A stretch of 35,184 nt of DNA from a virus, in IMG/VR virus record IMGVR_UViG_3300019124_000096, positions 1 through 35,184 of that record; one strand, 5' to 3'. The position numbers were made by a program, and so were the translations under genes. This document shows, piece after piece, positions 24,407 to 31,382 of the stretch. Within the stretch, counting starts at the first letter, position 1. Every line of letters starts with the position of its first letter. The notes beneath the pieces were generated by a model that ran no database searches, was not told where the DNA came from, and worked only from the letters and a program-made list of their open reading frames with translations.

Positions 24407-24867
24407 AAGGTGACCCTCAAGATGCCCTTCGGGTGCTTCGGGTTATTGATGCTCAGCTCAGCCGCACACTTCGCGCCAGCGTACTGAAAGTACGCTGCCA
24501 GATCGTTTGGTATGACTGGGTGTCGAGCCCATGCATCAACACGGTAGCTCTTCTTGATTGCCTCATGGGCTATGCGTATCTCAAGCGCTTTTCGTATCGC
24601 AGCGAGATCGTCAACCAACGACGTAAGGTCGATAACAACATCGATGTCGTCAGGGAATTCCTTCCGGCGAACAAAACTCCCATCGATCCACAGCGGCGTG
24701 CCCTTCGGCAGCTGGCCGTTGATCTTCTCGGCAAGGAACCTCTCAAAATTCTTCCACAGGTGCTGGCGATGTTGATTCCAGCAGAGAGCCGAGCCAGCTT
24801 CTTCCAGTTTGCAATCCCACACACCGGCAGGCAAAAGCCCGTGGTCACTGAACGGTGGTATCGCCAT
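24403..24867 (-). CDS. Nucleotidyltransferase-fold protein (DUF6932-like)
   Basis: 154 residues. The opening IPPFSDHGLLPAGVWDCKLEE resembles the DUF6932 group as I remember it. The catalytic-type motif is IDGSFVRRKEFPDDIDVVIDL: GS at residues 63-64 and DxD at 74-76, which is the minimal nucleotidyltransferase GS-Xn-DxD signature. A later third acidic residue is not clear. GGAGG lies 5-9 nt before the ATG. The gene begins 30 nt after a strong terminator on the same strand, so it needs its own promoter or read-through. Related fold members act as toxins, antitoxins or RNA-modifying enzymes; substrate unknown. Confidence 0.75.
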   Translation of the reverse strand: MAIPPFSDHGLLPAGVWDCKLEEAGSALCWNQHRQHLWKNFERFLAEKINGQLPKGTPLWIDGSFVRRKEFPDDIDVVIDLTSLVDDLAAIRKALEIRIAHEAIKKSYRVDAWARHPVIPNDLAAYFQYAGAKCAAELSINNPKHPKGILRVTL

Positions 24868-24897
24868 CCGTGCCTCCGCTAGCAGTAGCGGTCGTCC

Positions 24898-24932
24898 AAA
24901 AAATGGCAGCGGCGAAGTACTGCCGCTGCCAT
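24898..24932 (-). terminator. Strong intrinsic terminator after the OB-fold gene
   Basis: A perfect 11-bp stem ATGGCAGCGGC/GCCGCTGCCAT (24903-24913 and 24922-24932) with an 8-nt loop, followed on the minus strand by TTTTTT and GG. It lies 18 nt past the stop of the OB-fold membrane gene and 30 nt before the start of the nucleotidyltransferase-like gene. Confidence 0.88.
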
Positions 24933-24949
24933 GCGGTCAGCGCCTTGCG

Positions 24950-25618
24950 TTAGCGCACTCGGCAGTCGTCGAGCATTGGCGAGCCAATCACCTCGCCCGC
25001 GCCTTCACACACCAGGGTGATCTTGCTGCCCTTGGCCAGCGATGCGGCGACATCCTTGCTCAGACCACGCGCCTGCACATGCTGGAACATGTTCGAGCTC
25101 TCGAGCTGCACGACCGGCTCATCGCCCATTCCCGAGTCGATGCCAGCCACTTTGCCGGTGATCTCCAGCGTCTTCCCCTTGTACTGCGAGTCGGCCGCCA
25201 CTTCGTTCGCCTCGTATGAGGCGAAGAGCTCCGCCGCGGTCACCTTGATCGCATCGGCCGGTGCGGCCTGTTCGACGGCCGCGGCGGAGTTGTCCCGGGC
25301 TTCCGCGCGCGCCTTGTAGTCCTGGTACGCATCACCGCTGAGTGCGGCCGCGCCGAGGATGCCCCAGCCGATGAAGTACACGATCGGCGACACGACCAGC
25401 GACGCAATGAGCGGGATCAGCCCCTTGCGGGTGAAGCCGCGCGCCATGACGACGATCGCCAGAATGAAGGCGACCAGGTTGAGCGGCCATCCGACGAAGA
25501 CGCCCGCGCCGGGCAACGGGATCAGGAACAGTACCCACGCGAGGATGAGACACACCCATGTGGCTTTTACGGGTGCGCTGCGCGGTGTGGTCGTGACGGT
25601 TTCGGTTGCTGCGTTCAT
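24950..25618 (-). CDS. Membrane protein with tRNA_anti-like OB-fold domain
   Basis: 222 residues with hydrophobic segments near 20-40, 44-60 and 69-92. A linker rich in Ala/Glu (residues 97-120) leads to a C-terminal OB-fold of the tRNA_anti-like group (AAELFASYEANEVAADSQYKGKTLEITGKV, then GSKITLVCEGAG, then CRV ending). The OB domain would sit on one face of the inner membrane. GGGGAG before the ATG is a strong ribosome site. It lies downstream of the repressor on the same strand and is closed by a strong terminator, so expression in the lysogen is plausible. Superinfection exclusion or envelope modification are guesses. Confidence 0.75.
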   Translation of the reverse strand: MNAATETVTTTPRSAPVKATWVCLILAWVLFLIPLPGAGVFVGWPLNLVAFILAIVVMARGFTRKGLIPLIASLVVSPIVYFIGWGILGAAALSGDAYQDYKARAEARDNSAAAVEQAAPADAIKVTAAELFASYEANEVAADSQYKGKTLEITGKVAGIDSGMGDEPVVQLESSNMFQHVQARGLSKDVAASLAKGSKITLVCEGAGEVIGSPMLDDCRVR

Positions 25619-25641
25619 GGAGACTCCCCTGTCGTGACGAA

Positions 25642-25658
25642 GCGTGGCGTAGCCACGC
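25642..25658. repeat. Palindrome between repressor and OB-fold gene
   Basis: GCGTGGC/GCCACGC with a GTA loop, in the 153-bp gap between the repressor stop and the OB-fold gene start. There is no T-run, so it may be an operator or weak terminator. I see no gene in this gap and no clear promoter. Confidence 0.35.
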
Positions 25659-25771
25659 GGTTGACGCTTCCTGCGCGGCGGAACTGCAGTGCGCGGGACA
25701 GCGAATGCTGATGTTCACCCTGCGCGCCGATATGCCCCCGGCAACGTATTGGCCGACGTTGACCGTGTGCC

Positions 25772-26206
25772 CTAACTGCGCTTCCCCTTTTTTCGGCCGC
25801 CCACGGTGAAGGACTGCTCCCCCACCGTCAGCGGACCCGAGACCACCTGCCCCGCGCCCCCGTTCACCGTGACGCCGCCGGTCGGCTGCGTAGCCGCGGT
25901 CGCCGTACCGAGCACAGCCAGCGCCGCCGCGCGGATCTCCGGCGACGCGCCGCGATACCGTCTGAGCAGTTCAGATTCTTCGGAGGACACCGTTGCTGCG
26001 GGTCGCCCAGTGAGGATGTAGACGACGTCGGCGCCGTGGGCCGCGATCGCTGAGAGATAGGCCACGTCAGGCGCCGTTGATGCCGCCTCGTATGCAGCCT
26101 GCGTGCGGCGGCTTACTCCCCCGAGCGCGGCAAAGTCGGCCTGGTTGAGGCCGATCCGATCGCGCTCCTCCCTGAGGCGCAAGGCCAATCCCTGTGCATC
26201 GTGCAT
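25772..26206 (-). CDS. XRE-family phage repressor (CI/C-like)
   Basis: 144 residues. The N-terminal HTH_XRE domain is clear: LALRLREERDRIGLNQADFAALGGVSRRTQAAYE, then APDVAYLSAIAAHGADVVYILTG. The C-terminal half has a short helix (SPEIRAAALAVLG) and a beta-rich tail (GGVTVNGGAGQVVSGPLTVGEQSFTVGG) instead of a LexA-type peptidase, so SOS self-cleavage is not expected. I chose ATG 26206 for homology; the frame is open to 26281 across the operator. It is divergent from the Cox-like gene over an operator palindrome and is the lysogeny regulator by position. Confidence 0.85.
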   Translation of the reverse strand: MHDAQGLALRLREERDRIGLNQADFAALGGVSRRTQAAYEAASTAPDVAYLSAIAAHGADVVYILTGRPAATVSSEESELLRRYRGASPEIRAAALAVLGTATAATQPTGGVTVNGGAGQVVSGPLTVGEQSFTVGGRKKGKRS

Positions 26207-26226
26207 TTCGTCGCACCCCAACCTAT

Positions 26227-26255
26227 TGACATGAGCAGTTTTCTGCTCAATGATG
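26227..26255 (+). promoter_or_regulatory. Early promoter (PE-like) overlapping the operator
   Basis: TTGACA at 26227-26232, a 17-bp spacer and AATGAT at 26250-26255 form a good sigma-70 promoter reading towards the Cox-like gene. The spacer is the operator palindrome, so bound repressor would block it. On the minus strand TTGAGC, 17 bp and AATAGG give a weaker candidate for the repressor itself. Confidence 0.7.
26233..26250. promoter_or_regulatory. Repressor operator palindrome
   Basis: TGAGCAG-TTTT-CTGCTCA, a perfect 7-bp inverted repeat lying between the -35 and -10 of the rightward early promoter and overlapping the candidate leftward promoter. A degenerate second copy sharing CAGTTTT lies at about 26268-26283. 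It is the likely binding site for the XRE repressor and possibly the Cox-like protein. Confidence 0.7.
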
Positions 26256-26286
26256 GTTTCCAGTTCTGCACAGTTTTGCACGACCT

Positions 26287-26520
26287 ATGGGCACGAAGCA
26301 CCCCAAGTCCGTCCGTACCCCTGAGCAGGTCCGTGCTGAATTCGATCGTCTGGGGATGACGGTTGCGGACTTCGCCCGGAAACACGGCTTCAAGCAGCCG
26401 GGGATCGTCTACCAGGTGCTTAGCGGCCAGAAGAAGGGCCGCAGGGGAGAAGCACATCGCGCCGCGGTGTTGCTCGGTCTCAAGCAGGGCATCGTCCGCG
26501 GAGCGCAGCGCCATGAGTAA
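26287..26520 (+). CDS. Cro/Cox-like early DNA-binding protein
   Basis: 77-residue basic protein with a helix-turn-helix-like region (LGMTVADFARKHGFKQPGIVYQVLSGQKKGRRGEAHRAAVLL). It belongs to a small DNA-binding family common at the start of early operons in P2-like phages of beta- and gammaproteobacteria. It is the first gene of the rightward transcript, divergent from the repressor, so the role is expected to be Cro/Cox-like: repressing the repressor promoter and possibly directing excision. Excision directionality with a serine integrase would work differently from P2 Cox. Confidence 0.75.
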   Translation: MGTKHPKSVRTPEQVRAEFDRLGMTVADFARKHGFKQPGIVYQVLSGQKKGRRGEAHRAAVLLGLKQGIVRGAQRHE

Positions 26521-26794
26521 AGCGCCAGGGATGCACTGCCCGCACTGCAAGCACCCCGCTCGAGCCCGGACCAGTACGGCGATGTCGCCGCTCTACCGAG
26601 AAGTCACCTACACGTGCCTCAACGTCCACTGCGGGCACGTCTTCGTATGCGGCCTCGAGGCCATCCGCACGCTGTCGCCGTCGGCGATACCGGACCCCGA
26701 AATCAATCTCCCCCTTTCCCGTCACGTGCGGCAGCGCCTGCTGCTGCAGCAGCTTCGCCTCGACTTGGAGGAAGAGACCAATGAACCGGCATGA
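26513..26794 (+). CDS. ogr: Ogr/Delta-like zinc-finger late transcription activator
   Basis: 93 residues (P2 Ogr 72). The zinc ligands are C9, C12, C35 and C40, embedded in the conserved CPHCKHPARARTST and CLNVHCGHVF patterns that match P2 Ogr (CPLCQHAAHARTS, CQNVNC). It activates phage late promoters through RNA polymerase alpha. It sits second in the early operon, overlapping the Cox-like gene by 8 nt and the next gene by 14 nt, whereas P2 ogr follows D. This placement would make late activation directly dependent on early derepression. Confidence 0.9.
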   Translation: MSKAPGMHCPHCKHPARARTSTAMSPLYREVTYTCLNVHCGHVFVCGLEAIRTLSPSAIPDPEINLPLSRHVRQRLLLQQLRLDLEEETNEPA

Positions 26795-27128
26795 CGAACA
26801 GGTCCTGGTGGCTGCCCAGCGCTTCTACGCGCGCCACGAGGCCGAGCACCTGGATCACGACAGCGACCGCCTGATCGATCGCTGCTCCGCCTACCTCGTG
26901 GAGACCTTCGGCATGCCGGAGCGCGCCGCACGCCTTGCCGCGATGGAAGTGCGCGCCGAACAACAGACGCGCGGCGTTGCCGCGATCGTGGACGTCGACC
27001 GCAGCAATGCGCGCATGGTCATCGTCCGCGACCTCGACACGGATGCCGTCGCGATGGTCACGGTGAGCGAGCTGCTGCAGCTGGTGCGCTTGCGCAGCCG
27101 CCCGCCGACGCCTGTACCCGCCGGCTAA
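26781..27128 (+). CDS. Early-operon hypothetical protein
   Basis: 115 residues of unknown function. The N-terminal half is helical (EQVLVAAQRFYARHEAEHLDHDSDRLIDRCSAYL in outline) and the C-terminal half contains a beta-strand pair (GVAAIVDVDRSNARMVIV) ending in a helix with TVSELLQLVRLRS. There are no membrane or metal motifs. It overlaps ogr by 14 nt and precedes the replication gene, so it is part of the early transcript. Confidence 0.65.
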   Translation: MNRHDEQVLVAAQRFYARHEAEHLDHDSDRLIDRCSAYLVETFGMPERAARLAAMEVRAEQQTRGVAAIVDVDRSNARMVIVRDLDTDAVAMVTVSELLQLVRLRSRPPTPVPAG

Positions 27129-27213
27129 CCGCCTCTCCGCCCCTGCCTACCGACCTCCCGCCCGGCCGCGTTGACCGGGCACAGGTTCGCTTTTGCCCGA
27201 GTTCCGCCCACCC

Positions 27214-29853
27214 ATGCGACCCGATCTGCAGCAAGAAATCCGCGCCCGCCTCGTGCGCGACTTCGCATTCAAGGAACGCGGCGAGTGGCTGCGCGAGGGG
27301 CGCTGTCCGGAGTGCGGGAAGAAAGAGCTCTACGTGCACGCCGAGCGGCCGTGGGTGGCGCGCTGCGGTCGCCTGAACCGCTGCGGGGCCGAGCTGCACG
27401 TGCGCGAGGTCTACCGCGATCTGTTCGACAACTGGAGCGAGCGCTTCGTCGCCGGCGAACAGAATCCGCACGCGGCCGCCGACGCCTACCTCGAGTACGC
27501 CCGCGGCTTCGACCTGACCCGCCTGCGCGGCCTCTACTCGCAGGAGTGGTACCGCGACCCGGAGCTGAGCATCAGCAGCGCGACGGTCCGCTTCCCGATC
27601 GAAGGCGGTGCGTGGTGGGAGCGGCTGATCGACCGCCCCGAGAGGTTCGGCAAGAAGAAGGCGCGGTTCGCGCCGGGGAAGTCGTATCAGGGGCGCTGGT
27701 GGCAGATGCCGGACAGCCCGGCCGGCGCCGCCGAGCTGTGGCTGACCGAGGGCATCTTCGACACAGTCGCCCTCGAGCTGAACGGCACGGCCTCGCGTGC
27801 CCTGCTCTCGTCCAACAACTACCCGGCCGAAGCCCTGGCACGCCTCGCCGAGGAATGCCGACAGGCGGAGCGCCCGCGCCCGATGCTGGTGTGGGCGCTC
27901 GACGGCGACGCCGCAGGACGCGAGTTCACCCGGCGCTGGGTCGAGCGCGCGCGCTCCGAAGGCTGGGACTGCACGGCCGCGCAGATTCCGCAGCGTGGCG
28001 GCGCCAAGGTGGACTGGAACGTCGCGCACCAGCGCGGGTGGCTGACCGAGAAGCACCTCGAGGAGTACCGGTACCACGGCGCGCTGCTGATCGCCGAGTC
28101 GGCCACCGAGAAGGCGCTGTTGATGTACCAGCGCACCGAGCGCAAGGAGTTCGCGTTCGGCTTCGCCAGCAAGCTGTACTGGTTCAAGCTGGATCTGGAG
28201 CGCTACGACAAGGCGCGGCAGGCGCTGGAGAACAGCGACGAAGGGCTGACCGAGAAGGAGATGCGCGAGCGCGCGCTCCGCGAGTCAGGCGGCGTGGTGG
28301 AGATCGCCAACTGCTACCCGCACCCGCTGTACTACCAGGCCAACGCGCTGACCGACGAGTCCTGGTATTACTACCGGATCGACTTCCCCCACACGCGGAA
28401 GCCGATCAAGAACACCTTCACCGCGGCACAGCTGGCCAGCGCGTCGGAGTTCAAGAAGCGCCTGCTGGCGATCGCGCCGGGCGCCGTGTTCACCGGCACC
28501 ACGCAGCAACTCGATCGCATCTTCCGCGAGACGCTGGATGCCATCAAAACCGTCGAGACGGTCGACTTCATCGGCTACAGCCGCGAGCACGGATGCTGGG
28601 TGTTCGGCGACGTGGCGGTGCGGGGCGGCCAGATCTACACGCTGAACGACGAGGACTACTTCGAGTTCGGCAAGCTCTCGGTGAAGTCGCTCAACCAGAG
28701 CGTGGGCTTGGCCATCAACCTTGCCCGCGACGAGTACCGCTCGGACTGGCTCAACATGCTCTGGGCGTGCTTCGGGCCGAAGGGCGTTGTGGCGCTGGCG
28801 TTCTGGTTCGGCTCGCTGTTCGCCGAGCAGATCCGCGAGCGGCAGAAGTCGTACCCCTTCCTCGAGATCATCGGCGAGGCCGGCTCCGGCAAGTCCACGC
28901 TGGTCGAGTTCCTGTGGAAGCTGGTCGGCCGTCGGGACTACGAAGGCTTCGACCCCAGCAAGTCCACGGCCGCGGCGCGGGCGCGCAACTTCGCCCAGGT
29001 GTCAGGCCTGCCGGTCGTACTGATCGAGGGCGACCGCGACACTGAGGGCGCCAAGCAACGGGCGTTCGACTGGAACGAGCTGAAAACCGCCTACAACGGC
29101 CGCTCGGTGCGCGCCACCGGCGTCAAGAACGGCGGCAACGAGACGCGCGAGCCGCCGTTTCGCGGCACGATCGTGATAGCGCAGAACGCCGAGGTGACCA
29201 GCAGCGACGCCATCTTGCAGCGCCTGGTGCACCTGTCCTTCGACAAGGCTGCGCACACCCCCGAGACCAAGGCGCTGGCCGAGCAGCTTGAACGCATGCC
29301 GGTCGAAGCCGTGAGCGGCTTCGTGCTTGCCGCCACCACGCGCGAGAACAAGGTGCTGGAGGCCGTGTTCGAGCGCGTGCCCGGTTACACCGATGCGCTG
29401 CTGGCCAACCCGGAGATCAAGTCGGTCCGCATCGCGAAGAACCACGCGCAGATGCAGGCGCTGGTCGATGCGCTCCGCAGCGTGGTGAGGCTGACCGACG
29501 AACAGCACCGGCAGACGAAGGAGCTGCTGGTCGAGATGGCGATCGAGCGCCAGCGCGCAATCAATGCCGACCACCCGTACGTGCAGGCGTTCTGGGAGCT
29601 GTTCGAGCACGTCGACAGCAAGACCACGGAGGAGTCGATCAACCACTCGCGCGATCCGGAGCTGATCGCGGTGAGCCTGGTCGAGTTCGAGGAGCGGCTT
29701 GCGCGCCGCGGGCTGCGCCTGCCCTGCGACATGACAGAGATGAAGCGGCACCTGCGCACCTCGCGCGTGCGCCGCTTCGTGGACATCAAGACGGTCAACA
29801 GCCGGATCACCAACGCCAGCAAGAAGTGCTGGGTGTTCCGGATCGAGCGGTAA
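27214..29853 (+). CDS. Replication protein: zinc-finger, Toprim primase and ATPase/helicase-like
   Basis: An 879-residue early protein. Residues 31-57 hold a DnaG/CHC2-like zinc site (C31, C34, C51, C57). Toprim motifs follow: WLTEGIFDTVALE near 175 and LVWALDGDAAGREF near 225, with catalytic Glu and DxD. The C-terminal part has a P-loop IIGEAGSGKSTLVEF near 553, VVLIEGDRD and a sensor-like RGTIVIAQNAEV, indicating a helicase-type ATPase. It would prime and unwind phage DNA. It replaces rolling-circle initiator gpA of P2, implying a different replication mode. I used ATG 27214; TTG 27193 is an alternative start. Confidence 0.85.
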   Translation: MRPDLQQEIRARLVRDFAFKERGEWLREGRCPECGKKELYVHAERPWVARCGRLNRCGAELHVREVYRDLFDNWSERFVAGEQNPHAAADAYLEYARGFDLTRLRGLYSQEWYRDPELSISSATVRFPIEGGAWWERLIDRPERFGKKKARFAPGKSYQGRWWQMPDSPAGAAELWLTEGIFDTVALELNGTASRALLSSNNYPAEALARLAEECRQAERPRPMLVWALDGDAAGREFTRRWVERARSEGWDCTAAQIPQRGGAKVDWNVAHQRGWLTEKHLEEYRYHGALLIAESATEKALLMYQRTERKEFAFGFASKLYWFKLDLERYDKARQALENSDEGLTEKEMRERALRESGGVVEIANCYPHPLYYQANALTDESWYYYRIDFPHTRKPIKNTFTAAQLASASEFKKRLLAIAPGAVFTGTTQQLDRIFRETLDAIKTVETVDFIGYSREHGCWVFGDVAVRGGQIYTLNDEDYFEFGKLSVKSLNQSVGLAINLARDEYRSDWLNMLWACFGPKGVVALAFWFGSLFAEQIRERQKSYPFLEIIGEAGSGKSTLVEFLWKLVGRRDYEGFDPSKSTAAARARNFAQVSGLPVVLIEGDRDTEGAKQRAFDWNELKTAYNGRSVRATGVKNGGNETREPPFRGTIVIAQNAEVTSSDAILQRLVHLSFDKAAHTPETKALAEQLERMPVEAVSGFVLAATTRENKVLEAVFERVPGYTDALLANPEIKSVRIAKNHAQMQALVDALRSVVRLTDEQHRQTKELLVEMAIERQRAINADHPYVQAFWELFEHVDSKTTEESINHSRDPELIAVSLVEFEERLARRGLRLPCDMTEMKRHLRTSRVRRFVDIKTVNSRITNASKKCWVFRIER

Positions 29854-29867
29854 CAGGCGGCCCCGGC

Positions 29868-29889
29868 GGAGGGGGCGGCCACCCCCTCC
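29868..29889 (+). repeat. 8-bp hairpin after the replication gene
   Basis: GGAGGGGG/CCCCCTCC around a 6-nt loop (29868-29875 and 29882-29889), 15 nt after the stop. Without a T-run it is probably an mRNA structure or weak attenuator before the next gene, whose ribosome site AAGGAGAGAG follows. Confidence 0.4.
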
Positions 29890-29922
29890 CGAGGCCCATC
29901 ACCCCGAAGGAGAGAGAGCACC

Positions 29923-30561
29923 ATGCAACCGCAGAACGAAACGCCCGCGACGGCGCAAACCCCCGAGGCTCCGGGCACCGGGGCCGCGGCGCAGGCTACC
30001 ACGCCCGATTCCCGCGCCTTCCTGCTGGCCAGCGTCGCGTGGCTGGAGGCCACGCGCTCCCGCCATGTCGCCGACGAAGCGGTGTACCGCGCCCTGGCGC
30101 GCGCGCACCGCGCGGACCCGCACATCACCAACGAGACCGAGCGCGAGCACCTCGTCGAAGCAGCGCTGCGGCGCGCGGACGAGGCTGCGACCTTCGCCGC
30201 CGCCACCGGGCGCCGCATCGAGGCGCTACGCGGCCCTGATCCGGTTGCCGGCGCGCTCGCCGACATCGAGCCGATGGCGACGGTGGTGATCACCGTGCTG
30301 CGCGATCGCATCACGCAAACGGCGCGCCTCGTGCTGGGCCGGGCGCAGACCGTGACGCGCATGTGGACGCGGGAGGGGAACAGCTGGCGCAGTCGCGACC
30401 CCGACTGGGGCCTGCAGGAAGAGCGGCTCGGCATCGAGCTCGCCGAGTACATGGACGCGCTGGACCTGCCCACGCGGGTGGCCGACTTGCTGCCCCGCCC
30501 CTCCTCGATGAGCGCCGCCGCGGCGCTGGCCCGCGTCGCCGCCGAGGTGCGCCATGGGTGA
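29923..30561 (+). CDS. Early-operon hypothetical protein
   Basis: 212 residues, unrecognised. A disordered Ala/Pro/Thr-rich N-terminus (residues 1-30) leads to a helical domain (SVAWLEATRSRHVADEAVYRALARAHRADP) and two further helical stretches around IEPMATVVITVLRDRI and LGIELAEYMDALDLP. A clear AAGGAGAGAG ribosome site lies upstream of the ATG at 29923. It overlaps the small membrane gene by 8 nt. It is the first of a tightly packed group that leads to the Dcm-type methylase. Confidence 0.65.
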   Translation: MQPQNETPATAQTPEAPGTGAAAQATTPDSRAFLLASVAWLEATRSRHVADEAVYRALARAHRADPHITNETEREHLVEAALRRADEAATFAAATGRRIEALRGPDPVAGALADIEPMATVVITVLRDRITQTARLVLGRAQTVTRMWTREGNSWRSRDPDWGLQEERLGIELAEYMDALDLPTRVADLLPRPSSMSAAAALARVAAEVRHG

Positions 30562-30745
30562 GCTGCTGCCCCTCCTGCTGATTTCGGTGGCCCCATTTGC
30601 CGCTGGGCTGCTGGTGGCGCGCCTGTGGGGCACGCGCCCGCATCGTCCGCGTCACGCGGGCTTGGCTGTCGGCCAGGTGCCGCGCGCGATCCGCCGCCGC
30701 GCGCAGGCGGTGCGTCGCGAGCGTCTGGGAGGCCACCATGCGTGA
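30554..30745 (+). CDS. Small single-pass membrane protein
   Basis: 63 residues: an N-terminal hydrophobic segment (LLPLLLISVAPFAAGLLVARLW) followed by a strongly basic tail (Arg/His-rich, containing RHAGLAVGQVPRAIRRRAQAVRRERL). The topology suggests an inner-membrane anchor with a cytoplasmic basic tail that may bind nucleic acid or protein. It overlaps both neighbours by 8 nt, supporting real translation. Function unknown. Confidence 0.6.
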   Translation: MGELLPLLLISVAPFAAGLLVARLWGTRPHRPRHAGLAVGQVPRAIRRRAQAVRRERLGGHHA

Positions 30746-31382
30746 GCCGATCCAAGCCTTCCCCCTGCAGTGGCCTACCGGCTGGAAGCGCACGCCGAGC
30801 TACCAGCGCGACTCCGGTCGCTTCGGGAAGCGGCGAGCGGCAGCGGGCGGATACACGGGCAAGGGCGAGCTGACCGTCGCGGACGCCGTGGCGCGCGTCC
30901 GCGAGCAGCTGCGCGTGATGCGCGTCCGCGACGACGACCTGGTCGTGAGCACCAACCTCACGCTGCGGCTGGACGGGTGGCCGCGCAGCAACCAGCCCGA
31001 GCCGCAGGATCCCGGCGTGGCGGTCTACTGGCGCGACGGCGGCGAGACCCGCTGCATGGCGATCGACCGCTACCGGCGGGTGGCCGACAACCTCGCCGCG
31101 ATCGCGGCGACCCTCGAGGCCATGCGCGCGATCGAGCGCCACGGCGGCGCCGAGATCCTGACGCGCGCCTTCGCCGGCTTCGCGGCCCTGCCCGGTCCGT
31201 CCAGCGCGGAACCGTGGTGGGAGGTGCTCGGCGTGCCCCGCAACGCGCACGCGACAAACGTCGAAGCCGCGTACCGACGCCTGCGCTCCCTGCACCACCC
31301 GGACCGGGGCGGCGACGCCGCAGCATTCCACCGGGTGCAGGAGGCGTACGAGCAGTGGCAGTCGGAGGCGCGCCATGCGTGA
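30738..31382 (+). CDS. Phage protein with C-terminal J domain
   Basis: 214 residues. Residues 1-145 are an unrecognised domain (FPLQWPTGWKRTPSYQR, then YWRDGGETRCMAIDRYRRVADNLAAIAATLEAMR) that occurs ahead of J domains in phage and integrative-element proteins. Residues about 150-213 form a J domain: WWEVLGVPRNAHATNVEAAYRRLRSLHHPDRGGD with the HPD loop needed to stimulate DnaK ATPase. It may recruit host DnaK to phage replication or DNA-modification complexes. It overlaps the methylase start by 8 nt, so the two are coupled. Confidence 0.85.
   Translation: MREPIQAFPLQWPTGWKRTPSYQRDSGRFGKRRAAAGGYTGKGELTVADAVARVREQLRVMRVRDDDLVVSTNLTLRLDGWPRSNQPEPQDPGVAVYWRDGGETRCMAIDRYRRVADNLAAIAATLEAMRAIERHGGAEILTRAFAGFAALPGPSSAEPWWEVLGVPRNAHATNVEAAYRRLRSLHHPDRGGDAAAFHRVQEAYEQWQSEARHA

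Noticed and set aside
25606-25809. 67-codon plus-strand frame with a CPNC motif beside the repressor
   Set aside because: No ribosome site, partly antisense to the repressor end, and no conserved pattern beyond one CxxC.
27171-29045. 624-codon plus-strand frame overlapping the replication gene
   Set aside because: Same strand but shifted frame; the zinc, Toprim and P-loop motifs are all in the other frame.
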